Below the pieces are notes generated by a model. It was not told the DNA's origin and ran no database searches. It saw only the letters and a program-made list of their open reading frames with translations. A DNA stretch of 64,000 bases from a virus, in IMG/VR virus record IMGVR_UViG_3300035698_004752, positions 1 to 64,000 of that record. One strand, written 5' to 3'. Of this stretch, positions 8,999 to 16,478 are shown in pieces. The first letter of the stretch is position 1. Each line of letters starts with the position of its first letter. The position numbers were made by a program, and so were the translations under genes.

Positions 8999-9243
8999 TA
9001 AAAGAAAAAAAGAAAATTGTATCAACAGGATTGTCAACATCCTATTATGAACTACCCGATCACGCGAGCGAACTACGACATTTAATATCACACAAAGCGA
9101 TGAGTAAGTCACGCGGTGATATTTTTAAATCGTGTTATCGACTCGGGGAAAAGGACGGTGCATCGACATTATATGATTTGAATAAAATCAAATTCTTTGC
9201 GCAAGACCTAATTGAAATGCATGAACGCGGGGAACATCTATGA
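8995..9243 (+). CDS. DUF3310/SaV-like small phage protein
   Basis: The 82 aa protein contains SYYELPDHASELRHLI, GDIFKSCYRLGEKDG and YDLNKIKFFAQDLI. This matches the order of the DUF3310 (SaV-like) family: a family-typical GN.xKY.xR.G.K segment followed by DL.KA..Y. The family's role is unclear, though a nucleotide-kinase-like annotation is common. It overlaps both neighbours by 4 nt. Confidence 0.6.
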   Translation: MIKEKKKIVSTGLSTSYYELPDHASELRHLISHKAMSKSRGDIFKSCYRLGEKDGASTLYDLNKIKFFAQDLIEMHERGEHL

Positions 9244-9500
9244 ATATAGATCGAGCGGGTCAGCTAACAAGAAATGTTGCTTTCCAGCAAAAGAATAATT
9301 GGAGAGAAGCCCCATGTAAAGAAATGACCTATGAACATATAGAAGATATGTGGTTTCGTTGGTCTAGAGATTCCAAAAGCATGAGCGACACTAAAAAATG
9401 TAGATGGTTAGGTTGGATGCAAGCAACCATTGTAGCTGCAACCTATCCATATACCGATTTAGAAGTTATGAAAAATATTAATAAAGATTGCGCCGGATGA
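9240..9500 (+). CDS. conserved T4-like phage hypothetical protein
   Basis: The 86 aa protein ends in a segment, RWLGWMQATIVAATYPYTDLE, resembling a conserved small protein of marine T4-like phages (from memory). No enzyme motif is visible. It overlaps the genes on each side by 4 nt. Confidence 0.65.
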   Translation: MNIDRAGQLTRNVAFQQKNNWREAPCKEMTYEHIEDMWFRWSRDSKSMSDTKKCRWLGWMQATIVAATYPYTDLEVMKNINKDCAG

Positions 9501-9637
9501 AAAAATATTGGGTAATTGGTACCGATCAAGCTGGTGAATATGTAGCTGGATATGTTGAATTTGAGGATGAAGCAAAAGGTTGGGAAGATCGCGGATATGA
9601 AATAGTCCACCAAAAAGATAAACCCTATATTTGGTAA
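9497..9637 (+). CDS. small hypothetical protein (46 aa)
   Basis: ATG 9497 overlaps the preceding stop; the frame ends with TAA 9635-9637 immediately before the 9640 promoter. It begins MKKYWVIGTDQAGEYVAGYV and is acidic. No family is recognised. Confidence 0.6.
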   Translation: MKKYWVIGTDQAGEYVAGYVEFEDEAKGWEDRGYEIVHQKDKPYIW

Positions 9638-9639
9638 AT

Positions 9640-9673
9640 GGGGGTTTACAATCCACTTAGAGTGTGATATTAT
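9640..9673 (+). promoter_or_regulatory. class A promoter upstream of the tmRNA
   Basis: GGGGG-TTTACA, 17 bp, TATTAT. It is followed within 10 bp by a TATAAATA late-type site, so the tmRNA may be transcribed at two stages. Confidence 0.8.
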
Positions 9674-9681
9674 ATAAATAA

Positions 9682-9690
9682 TATAAATAG
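9682..9690 (+). promoter_or_regulatory. T4-late-type promoter motif TATAAATAG
   Basis: TATAAATAG matches the T4 late -10 box. The same motif occurs at 23144, 28471, 37591 and 39382, each shortly before a gene. Here it precedes the tmRNA gene. Confidence 0.5.
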
Positions 9691-9714
9691 AGTATTACTC
9701 TAAAGTTAGGATTT

Positions 9715-10110
9715 AGAAATGATAAGTTTCCCTTAAACGGGAATATGTAGTCGATGAAACGACACAAAGATGTTCTGGACCTGGGGGCGGTACCCAGCGA
9801 CTCCACCATGAATATTATTACCTCTCTTCCAAGAGTAGAAGATGGATGAGGAAAAGAGGTCCCTAGCGGGATACATAATAGATACGGCTATGCTGCCTGA
9901 GCTACGCTGTTGAAGTAAAATAATATTTTTGCTGGGGTCGAAATAGGATCGACAGGCGTTGGGGATGAAGTGGAGATTACTGGATGAGCACACCATATCG
10001 GCTCAAAACACGTAAGTGCAAACGATAACAAAGCACCTATGGAACTACGCCTAGCAGCGTGATTCTATGGGGTATGAGTTCCACCTAGCAACAGAACGGG
10101 CTCACAAATT
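9715..10110 (+). ncRNA. ssrA: permuted two-piece tmRNA (acceptor piece first, coding piece second)
   Basis: The 3' acceptor strand CGACTCC-ACCA (9798-9808) precedes the 5' strand GGGGTCG (9934-9940). The two form a 7-bp stem with one G-T pair. Upstream lie hairpins TTCCC/GGGAA and GTCG/CGAC and a T-arm CTGGG/CCCAG. The coding piece has the tmRNA D-region AGGATCGAC and a tag frame at 10018-10062 (ANDNKAPMELRLAA, then TGA). A GGAACT/AGTTCC hairpin covers the tag end, as P5 does. About 125 nt between the pieces would be removed. This gene order is known from alphaproteobacteria. Outer ends are approximate. Confidence 0.9.
10018..10062 (+). CDS. tmRNA tag reading frame (ANDNKAPMELRLAA)
   Basis: Fourteen codons from GCA 10018 to TGA 10060-10062 inside the tmRNA coding piece. 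The peptide starts ANDN and ends LAA, the usual degradation signal read by ClpXP/ClpAP. It has no start codon because translation resumes here after Ala-tmRNA entry. Confidence 0.88.
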   Translation, partial: ANDNKAPMELRLAA

Positions 10111-10124
10111 CACGGAGATATATT

Positions 10125-10310
10125 ATGGATAAAGAATGGTTTGAAAACGCCACTTATTTGGTGTTGTTAAATAAACAGAGGTTTGCTCCTATGGGAGATC
10201 CTATGTTTTCTGACCCTGAACAATATAAAATGTTCCAGGAAGAAATTAAAAAGAAATACCCAGGGCCAGTGGAACATACTGCTGCGTCTAAACAAATTGG
10301 ATGGAATTAG
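10125..10310 (+). CDS. hypothetical protein (61 aa)
   Basis: The frame starts 15 nt after the tmRNA region with a GGAGATATATT leader. It has a hydrophobic-aromatic N-terminus (WFENATYLVLLNKQRF) but no clear membrane helix. Function unknown. It is co-directional with gapR and separated from it by 3 nt. Confidence 0.6.
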   Translation: MDKEWFENATYLVLLNKQRFAPMGDPMFSDPEQYKMFQEEIKKKYPGPVEHTAASKQIGWN

Positions 10311-10313
10311 ATT

Positions 10314-10565
10314 ATGAGTGAAACAGAAAGTCAATATCGAGTAACCGCTGGAGAACTTCGCAGTTTTATAGAACGTTATGAACGACTTGAATCTGAGCGA
10401 AAAGATCTCTTGGACCAAGAGAAGGAGGTGATGGCCGAGGCCAAATCTCGTGGGTATGATACTAAGATTATCCGCATGTTGGTAGCACTTCGGAAGAAAG
10501 ATCCTCAGTCAGTTTCTGAAACCGAAGCCATTCTTGAACTTTACAAAGAAGCGTTGGGAATGTGA
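10314..10565 (+). CDS. gapR: GapR (DUF2312) nucleoid-associated protein
   Basis: The 83 aa protein matches GapR along its length: VTAGELRSFIERYERLE, KEVMAEAKSRGYDTKIIRMLVALRKKDP and AILELYKEALGM. GapR is an alphaproteobacterial protein that clamps overtwisted DNA and helps replication and topoisomerases. A phage copy may act on supercoiling ahead of phage forks or compete with the host protein. It is strong evidence for the host group. Confidence 0.92.
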   Translation: MSETESQYRVTAGELRSFIERYERLESERKDLLDQEKEVMAEAKSRGYDTKIIRMLVALRKKDPQSVSETEAILELYKEALGM

Positions 10566-10659
10566 TAAAATAGTCACATGAAGAATTTGTCTCATTATTG
10601 AACGGAGTATTGGGACATAAATAAATCCGTTACCAAATCATCAAACACAAAAGGAATTT

Positions 10660-11013
10660 ATGATGAAAAATGTACTATTGGCAGCAGTTGCTGTTCTCGG
10701 ACTCGCTGGTGTAGCTTCTACTGCAAGTGCTTTCGATCTTGGTTATGATTTTGCTCTTGACAATACTGTCGCAGCAGAATATAATGTCACTACTGAAGAG
10801 CTTGCTGTAAACTATACCGCAAATCTTAATTACTCATATGACGATTTCTCTGTTTATGCAGAAACCGTTTTTGATCTACAGGACATCGATTTTGGCGTAG
10901 CTGAACTTGGCGTTGAATATTCTGCAGAGGGTGTAACTCTATATGGTTATACTACGGTTGATGCAGATGTAAATTGGGGCGACTTCTATGTCGGTGCCTC
11001 ACTCGAATTCTAG
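10660..11013 (+). CDS. small exported outer-membrane-like beta protein
   Basis: A clear signal peptide (to about residue 24, VASTASAFD) precedes about 90 residues of alternating beta-type sequence with aromatic residues, ending in SLEF, a typical outer-membrane C-terminal Phe. At 117 aa it is too short for a full porin. ATG 10660 and ATG 10663 are both possible starts after AAAGGAA. It is followed by a terminator at 11059. It may alter the host surface, for example for superinfection exclusion (inference). Confidence 0.7.
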   Translation: MMKNVLLAAVAVLGLAGVASTASAFDLGYDFALDNTVAAEYNVTTEELAVNYTANLNYSYDDFSVYAETVFDLQDIDFGVAELGVEYSAEGVTLYGYTTVDADVNWGDFYVGASLEF

Positions 11014-11058
11014 CACCTCCTCCGTTACTAGAATGGGTTGATCGCTTAATAGATCCGC

Positions 11059-11087
11059 GGGAAGCCAACGGTTAGCTTCCCATTTTT
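11059..11087 (+). terminator. rho-independent terminator
   Basis: GGGAAGC / GCTTCCC perfect 7-bp stem with a 9-nt loop followed by ATTTTT, after the outer-membrane-like gene. Confidence 0.85.
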
Positions 11088-11119
11088 ATGCGTGATAAAT
11101 AGAATAAACAGGATGTTAC

Positions 11120-11758
11120 ATGACTCTTTTAATTACAATAATATTAGGTATAATATGGTCTGAGATTATTTCACATTTTGGAGCATCAATTCTATTACAT
11201 AGACACTATTGTCATAAACAGTTTGATGTTCCAGTTTGGTTTGAAAACGTAGGACTCTTTATGTTAATGGTTGCTGTGATCAGATCGCCTATTGGTTGGA
11301 TCGCATCACACAGAATGCACCATGCTTACTCTGGAACAGAAAAAGATCCTCATGCCCCAGCTCATGTCGGCTTTTGGAAAGTACTTTCCACTACTTGGTC
11401 AGTTCCAAAAATACCCTTAAAATATGCTCGAGATTTATATAAAAATCCACGACTTGTGTTTTGTCATAAACATTGGTTTAAGATAGCTGCTGTCATATGG
11501 ATAGTAACATTTCTTATTAGTCCATATCTCTTTTTAGGTTTTGTTTTAATACCATTCATCGTTGCAAAAATAGGTTTTGGTTTAATCAACACAGCGTGTC
11601 ATGTAGATCCAACTGAAGTACGCAATGTCCCAATCTTGAATCTAATTGTCGCGGGCGAGGGATATCACAAAAATCATCATGATAATTATAGACGTATTAG
11701 ATTAGGAAAATACGACATTGGAGGTTACCTTGCTGAAAAGTTCTTCGTTAAAAAATAA
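11120..11758 (+). CDS. fatty acid desaturase (acyl-CoA/delta-9 type, membrane-bound)
   Basis: The 212 aa protein has the three histidine boxes of membrane desaturases: HRHYCH, HRMHH (SHRMHHAYSG) and HKNHH near the C-terminus. Several hydrophobic helices surround them. Such di-iron enzymes insert a double bond into acyl chains. A TATAAATA-like GATAAATAG sits at 11094. It is the first gene of an accessory oxidation operon, and the next gene overlaps its end. Changing host membrane fluidity or lipid A acyl chains is a possible role (inference). Confidence 0.9.
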   Translation: MTLLITIILGIIWSEIISHFGASILLHRHYCHKQFDVPVWFENVGLFMLMVAVIRSPIGWIASHRMHHAYSGTEKDPHAPAHVGFWKVLSTTWSVPKIPLKYARDLYKNPRLVFCHKHWFKIAAVIWIVTFLISPYLFLGFVLIPFIVAKIGFGLINTACHVDPTEVRNVPILNLIVAGEGYHKNHHDNYRRIRLGKYDIGGYLAEKFFVKK

Positions 11759-12575
11759 TCAATATGTGTTTGCCCCAACGAGTGATAGTATAAAAAAGAC
11801 CCTAGATACAATATCTCTCGGCGATACGTATCCTAGACCAAAACAGATCGAAGATTATTTAGCATATGTTCTATTTCACCACAGAAAATGGATAAGTGAT
11901 ATTGTAGATACCGCGGACTTTGAATATTCTTATATAACAGCCGGAGCTACTGAAGCTATAAATCTGTGGAAATTATCAGAAACCAGACCATGGCAATCTT
12001 TGATAGGAGATTACGAATGGCCACATATGGTCGGTGGCGTTGGGTATAAAGTAACTCTCGATCACTTATGGTCTAATAAAGTTCTTTATATAAGTAATCC
12101 GTCTGCTATAGATGGTAACTTTCTTTCTGATGAAGATATAGATGCTATTGATGCTATCGGGTGTCCTGTTATTCTAGATTGCGCTTACGTTGGTTCCACA
12201 GAAATACGTCAAACGCGCATTCCTAAAAATACCGAACAAATCATGTTTAGTTTTAGTAAGGGGTGGGGTCTTATCGGTCAAAGAGCTGGAGTTGTATATT
12301 CAAAGAAACCCCACGCTACATTAAAACATACCCAGTCATTTGGTTGCTGGAATTATGCAACTACAGAACTTATTGATGAAATTATGGAGCGATATCCGCC
12401 CGATTATTTACACGAACTTTTAATACCATATCAATTATTAGTTTGTCAAAAATATGATTTAGAACCTAGTGATTCTTGTATTATTGCTACATCAGAGGAT
12501 AAGTATTATATAAGAAGACGAAGAAATGGAACTAAAGCACGATTGTGCATAACCCCATTATTGGAGGAATTATGA
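11730..12575 (+). CDS. PLP-dependent aminotransferase-like protein
   Basis: The TTG at 11730 follows GGAGG by 5 nt and is the favoured start, overlapping the desaturase by 29 nt. The 281 aa protein resembles fold-type I PLP enzymes: ITAGATEAINLWK (cofactor phosphate loop), VILDCAYVGSTE (Asp for the pyridine N) and MFSFSKGWGLIGQRAG (Schiff-base Lys in SFSK). It is shorter than usual for the family (350-400 aa). The substrate is unknown; its neighbours suggest an amino-acid-derived metabolite. Confidence 0.75.
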   Translation: MLKSSSLKNNQYVFAPTSDSIKKTLDTISLGDTYPRPKQIEDYLAYVLFHHRKWISDIVDTADFEYSYITAGATEAINLWKLSETRPWQSLIGDYEWPHMVGGVGYKVTLDHLWSNKVLYISNPSAIDGNFLSDEDIDAIDAIGCPVILDCAYVGSTEIRQTRIPKNTEQIMFSFSKGWGLIGQRAGVVYSKKPHATLKHTQSFGCWNYATTELIDEIMERYPPDYLHELLIPYQLLVCQKYDLEPSDSCIIATSEDKYYIRRRRNGTKARLCITPLLEEL

Positions 12576-13192
12576 GAAGAAAATATCAATTACCGGCATA
12601 TGAAAGTCTAGATCAAATTAAGATAGATTTACCAAAATTACAAAAAGCGTGTGATGAAATTTCTAATAAATTTATTGATGTCATGACTGCTAATCCTGCC
12701 CTATGTGAAAACCACGCAGAATTGGTGAAGAACGTATATGATAATTTTGAACAGATTAACTTAACTGAATTAGACGGACCCCCTTTAGAATTCACTGATA
12801 ATATTAAAGAACGAATTCGAAGAAAAGAAGAAGCGCTTTATAAAAAACCGACTGAAGATTTCATTGATAGTTATTTTCAAGAAATCACAGATCAGTTTCT
12901 CGCGCCCGTCATGCGCGTAAGAATAACAAAATTGGCGCCTCAAACAGAAATACCTATGCATATTGATTATGACCCAACATATGCAGTAAGAATTATTGTA
13001 CCAATTTATACAAACTTTGAAGTTAAAAATGCGTTCAAAGTAAGAAATCATTTGTTTGATACTCATCTTGAAGCAGGTAAAGCGTATTTCTTGAACACAG
13101 GATTTGCTCATGCAGTTTATAATAATAGTGATAAACCTAGAATTGCTCTAATGTTTAGTTTGGACGGACAAGATGACCTCGCAGCTATTTGA
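12572..13192 (+). CDS. aspartyl/asparaginyl beta-hydroxylase-like Fe(II)/2OG oxygenase
   Basis: ATG 12572 follows TTGGAGG and overlaps the upstream stop (ATGA). The 206 aa protein has HID (MHIDYDPTYAVRIIVPIY) and, about 55 residues on, the distal His with an Arg: AYFLNTGFAHAVYNNSDKPRIALMF. This is the jelly-roll HxD...H...R pattern of 2-oxoglutarate oxygenases. First of six consecutive oxygenase-like genes. Substrate unknown. Confidence 0.75.
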   Translation: MRRKYQLPAYESLDQIKIDLPKLQKACDEISNKFIDVMTANPALCENHAELVKNVYDNFEQINLTELDGPPLEFTDNIKERIRRKEEALYKKPTEDFIDSYFQEITDQFLAPVMRVRITKLAPQTEIPMHIDYDPTYAVRIIVPIYTNFEVKNAFKVRNHLFDTHLEAGKAYFLNTGFAHAVYNNSDKPRIALMFSLDGQDDLAAI

Positions 13193-13961
13193 TTACAATA
13201 AACCCCATTTAGAACATATTGCAGCCGTTATACAGTCGACGGGTTATGTCGTATATAATGAGCAAGATCTTGATGAAAGAAAATTTATCGATTTATGTAA
13301 GCGATTTGGTGAATGTGAAGCCCCTGGTTTATTCATGAATCCTAAAGAATATCCAGAAATATTTCTTGTAACGGGTAAACGTGTAGACGGCGAGAAAATT
13401 GGTATGTTCGGTGACACTGAACTTGGTTGGCACAGTAATGGGAACTCTCGACACAATATAGATAAAATTCTTATCGGTCTATATTGCGTTGAAGAGGATA
13501 TTAATACTACATTAAGTGTCTGCCAGACGTCAGATCCATTTTACGATCTCCCTGCTGAAGAACGAGATTATTGGTGCGACATTAAAATCCGATTAAAATT
13601 TCAAAATAACACAATGTATCACTTAGAAGATGACGATCCTGAGCTGGAATTCATGAGTCAAAATAAAGGTAGTATTAGACCTCTTGTAGGTGTTCATCCG
13701 CATACTGGAGATCATTATTTCTATTTTCCATATCATTTTATCACAAAAGCATGGCATGGTAAAACCGTTATTGATCATGTTGAAATGATCGAGAAACTTA
13801 AGAAAATTATTTTCAAATCAAAATATCAATATCATCATATATTTAAAAAAGGAGATTTGTTATTCATGGACCAATTTACTACTCTACATAGACGAACCCC
13901 GGTTCTTGATAAAAACAGACTTCTTTGGCGCATCGCGAGCGATTATAGTAACATATCATGA
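13173..13961 (+). CDS. TauD/TfdA-like dioxygenase with HxN in place of HxD
   Basis: The 262 aa product has the TauD order: GWHSNGNSR (iron ligand His, but Asn where Asp is usual), a central insert, and LLFMDQFTTLHRRTPVL followed by RLLWRIASDY for the distal His and 2OG-binding Arg. Asn at the carboxylate position could weaken iron binding or indicate a halogenase-like or inactive site. It overlaps the upstream gene by 20 nt and the next by 4. Confidence 0.75.
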   Translation: MTSQLFDYNKPHLEHIAAVIQSTGYVVYNEQDLDERKFIDLCKRFGECEAPGLFMNPKEYPEIFLVTGKRVDGEKIGMFGDTELGWHSNGNSRHNIDKILIGLYCVEEDINTTLSVCQTSDPFYDLPAEERDYWCDIKIRLKFQNNTMYHLEDDDPELEFMSQNKGSIRPLVGVHPHTGDHYFYFPYHFITKAWHGKTVIDHVEMIEKLKKIIFKSKYQYHHIFKKGDLLFMDQFTTLHRRTPVLDKNRLLWRIASDYSNIS

Positions 13962-14536
13962 AGCGCGATGTAGAAGCATATTTACTCAAACAGCGACTAA
14001 TCCCATCGGATCAATGCTCTGAAATCATTGCAGACTTAGCTTTTGAAAATGTTTGGAGAGAATATCCATATGATAGCCCCTCCCAAAATATATGTGTAAC
14101 AGAAAATCCCGAGATCGCATATTATGATGCTAGATTACCGGAAGATCATGATGTATCTAAATTCATCCAAGAAAAAATTAAAAAAGTTGGTGAAGAATAC
14201 GTCACAGATTTCTTGGCAGATCTCCCGTGGTTCTCGTATTTAACTGGAAATAGTCAAGCACATTATATTAAGTACCCAACCGGATCTGGTATGGACACGC
14301 ATTGTGACCATGTTAGAAACCAGTTTGATGGGACAAAACGCGGCATCCCTATTTTAACAGCATTGTGCATGTTAAATGATAATTACGAGGGAGGGGAATT
14401 AAAATTCTGGGAAGACATGTACATAAAACCAAAAGCCGGGGAAATAATAATGTTCCCTTCTAATTTTTTATATCCACACAAAGTTATGCCTGTTACTAAA
14501 GGTACCAGATATTCATTCGTAGTGTGGTTATGGTAA
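13958..14536 (+). CDS. prolyl-4-hydroxylase-like Fe(II)/2OG oxygenase
   Basis: The 192 aa protein shows THCDHV (HxD), GGELKFWEDMYIKPKAGEIIMFPS and YPHKVMPVTKGTRYSFVVWLW, the distal His and Lys/Arg typical of P4H-type oxygenases. The length fits a single catalytic domain. It is translationally coupled to its neighbours (4-nt overlap upstream). Confidence 0.82.
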   Translation: MKRDVEAYLLKQRLIPSDQCSEIIADLAFENVWREYPYDSPSQNICVTENPEIAYYDARLPEDHDVSKFIQEKIKKVGEEYVTDFLADLPWFSYLTGNSQAHYIKYPTGSGMDTHCDHVRNQFDGTKRGIPILTALCMLNDNYEGGELKFWEDMYIKPKAGEIIMFPSNFLYPHKVMPVTKGTRYSFVVWLW

Positions 14537-14544
14537 GGAATACA

Positions 14545-15330
14545 ATGTTAAGACATAGAATAGAAAAACATAAATTAGATTTCAATGATGATGGTACACC
14601 CATAAGAGGTTATTCCAATTTAGCACCTAAAGATGATAGACCTACATATAACGATCTTCAAATAAATGAGGAATATAAAGGTCATAAAGGTATTGTTTGG
14701 ACTCCTCTAGATCTACCAAAACTCGAAGTAGATACAGATCATGTACACGATTTATTGTATGGCGATGCATTAGATAAGCGTTTTCCTAATGCGAAATTTC
14801 ACTGTGGCTTTGGTGCTGGTAATGTTTTATTTTTAAAACAAAACTTCTTCACTCATCCATACGGGAATGGTGATTGGTGGGATTGGGTAGACTATGAATT
14901 ACCCCACGTTAAAGAATATATTGAAAAATTACCATTCACTCATATACGACAACTTGCATTCGTCGCACCCCCGAAAGAAACTATTCCTCATTACGATGAA
15001 CCTTTTAGCGCGACCCCGATTCTTAGAAAACAGTCTCCGTCGTGTTACAGAATAAGGTGGAGTCGAGTTACTGAGCCTGAAAAGGAAGTTTTCTTTATGA
15101 CAAAGGACAGTGGTGCCACTAAAATATACCCAGTATTACCAGAGGAAACCGATGCATTTGTCTATGATGGTTCTGTATATGAACACGGTGCTGATGAAGG
15201 TTTTAAAATGAGAGATAGGTGTCAAATCATCATATCAGGAATATTGGATGTAGAAAAGCATAACGCTATTTTAGATAGAAGTATTAAACGCTTTCCAGAT
15301 CATGTGTTGTATGACCATGATTTTAGATAA
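14545..15330 (+). CDS. Fe(II)/2OG oxygenase-like protein
   Basis: ATG 14545 follows AAGGA and is preferred to earlier in-frame starts at 14524 and 14530. The 261 aa protein carries TIPHYDEPF (HxD) and YEHGADEGFKMRDRCQIIISG (distal His, then Arg), the same HxD...H...R order as its neighbours. A 30-residue insert lies between them. Substrate unknown. Confidence 0.65.
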   Translation: MLRHRIEKHKLDFNDDGTPIRGYSNLAPKDDRPTYNDLQINEEYKGHKGIVWTPLDLPKLEVDTDHVHDLLYGDALDKRFPNAKFHCGFGAGNVLFLKQNFFTHPYGNGDWWDWVDYELPHVKEYIEKLPFTHIRQLAFVAPPKETIPHYDEPFSATPILRKQSPSCYRIRWSRVTEPEKEVFFMTKDSGATKIYPVLPEETDAFVYDGSVYEHGADEGFKMRDRCQIIISGILDVEKHNAILDRSIKRFPDHVLYDHDFR

Positions 15331-15922
15331 TCAAATAGTAAATAAATATCTAATTGAAGTTCCTGAATTTGTGGATCTGTTACCACCCAAAGAAGAACTT
15401 TGGTCGTTACGTGCTGAATTGCTTTCCCAAGATCAGAGATCGTGGGACGGTCAGACGTGGTATAGGGTCCGCGACAAAAGAATCTTTGATGGAATATCTC
15501 ATATAAACAGAGATTTTGTTGAAGGCGAGACGACTATAGATCCATATCTCACGGTTAAACATGAGGGTAAATGGATGCGTCCCCATATAGACAACGCGCC
15601 CGGCCGCAATGCTGTAGTCATATATCCTATTGAACCTAATGATTATGATATTGTTTTTACGGATAATATTGAAGAAGGAATGGATAAGATTGGTTCTGAT
15701 TTTTACACCAGACCATATGAGGATGACGTTCCATATGATTATAATGTAATTTATAAACACACGTATAGATGTCCGACGATATTAAACACGAAACACCCTC
15801 ATGCGGTCTTAGATAAACGCGAAAGAAAAATGCTCTCGTTCAGAATTTATTTTGGAAATGAAGATTGGGAATTTGAAGATGTAGTAGATCTTTATAATAG
15901 CGGAAATATGTTTAATGAGTGA
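15317..15922 (+). CDS. Fe(II)/2OG oxygenase-like protein
   Basis: Starts at 15302, 15311 and 15317 are possible in frame; all overlap the upstream gene. The protein of about 201 aa has RPHIDNAPGRNAVVIYPIEP (HxD) and ILNTKHPHAVLDKRERKMLSFRIYFG (distal His and Arg). The pattern matches the other oxygenases in this operon. Confidence 0.68.
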   Translation: MILDNQIVNKYLIEVPEFVDLLPPKEELWSLRAELLSQDQRSWDGQTWYRVRDKRIFDGISHINRDFVEGETTIDPYLTVKHEGKWMRPHIDNAPGRNAVVIYPIEPNDYDIVFTDNIEEGMDKIGSDFYTRPYEDDVPYDYNVIYKHTYRCPTILNTKHPHAVLDKRERKMLSFRIYFGNEDWEFEDVVDLYNSGNMFNE

Positions 15923-16430
15923 TTATAATCTAGAAATGCCTATGTTGGCTAATATCTTTAACCCATATTCACTGATTAAAAATAAGGGTAAAGGTATAGA
16001 ATGGATTGATGGTATTAACTGTTATGAAATACCAAGAACCCAACAAGATTTTAGATTGTATGATATTATCAATCCTGATATATTTACTGAAAATCCTATA
16101 AAAGCATATCTCACCGAAAAATTACCATACGCATCATTAATTCCTCATAAGGATAATGGTAATGTACTCATATTTCCCATCACACCAATAAAATATATAT
16201 TGAGTTATTTGGATGATAATAACAAACCAATTTATGAATATGAATATCGAGTAAATGCTATGGGTAATGTTATTCCCATTCTTCATAATGGTCTAAAATA
16301 TACACATACAGTCCAAAATGATGGTACACATAAATGGTGGGTTCAAATCCAATTGAATCTAAAATCCGGCGGATGGAAAGAATTAGTGGAACAGGTGGAC
16401 AATGGAAATTTTTTCACTAAGGGGGTTTAA
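15915..16430 (+). CDS. oxygenase-like small protein of the same operon
   Basis: The 171 aa protein carries LIPHKDNGNVLIFPITPI, which aligns by eye with the HxD strand of the preceding proteins, and LKYTHTVQNDGTHKWWVQIQL at the distal-His position. The Arg is replaced by Lys or missing, so activity is less certain. It overlaps the previous gene by 8 nt and ends at a class B promoter. Confidence 0.55.
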   Translation: MSDYNLEMPMLANIFNPYSLIKNKGKGIEWIDGINCYEIPRTQQDFRLYDIINPDIFTENPIKAYLTEKLPYASLIPHKDNGNVLIFPITPIKYILSYLDDNNKPIYEYEYRVNAMGNVIPILHNGLKYTHTVQNDGTHKWWVQIQLNLKSGGWKELVEQVDNGNFFTKGV

Positions 16431-16466
16431 ATTCAAAAATAAACCCTTATGTATATAGTATCAAAG
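16421..16466 (+). promoter_or_regulatory. class B promoter (GGGGGTTTAAAT ... AACCCTTA ... AGTATC)
   Basis: This conserved block of about 45 bp starts inside the 3' end of the preceding gene and ends just before the AAAGGAG ribosome site of the exported protease. Confidence 0.78.
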
Positions 16467-16478
16467 GAGAACTATATA

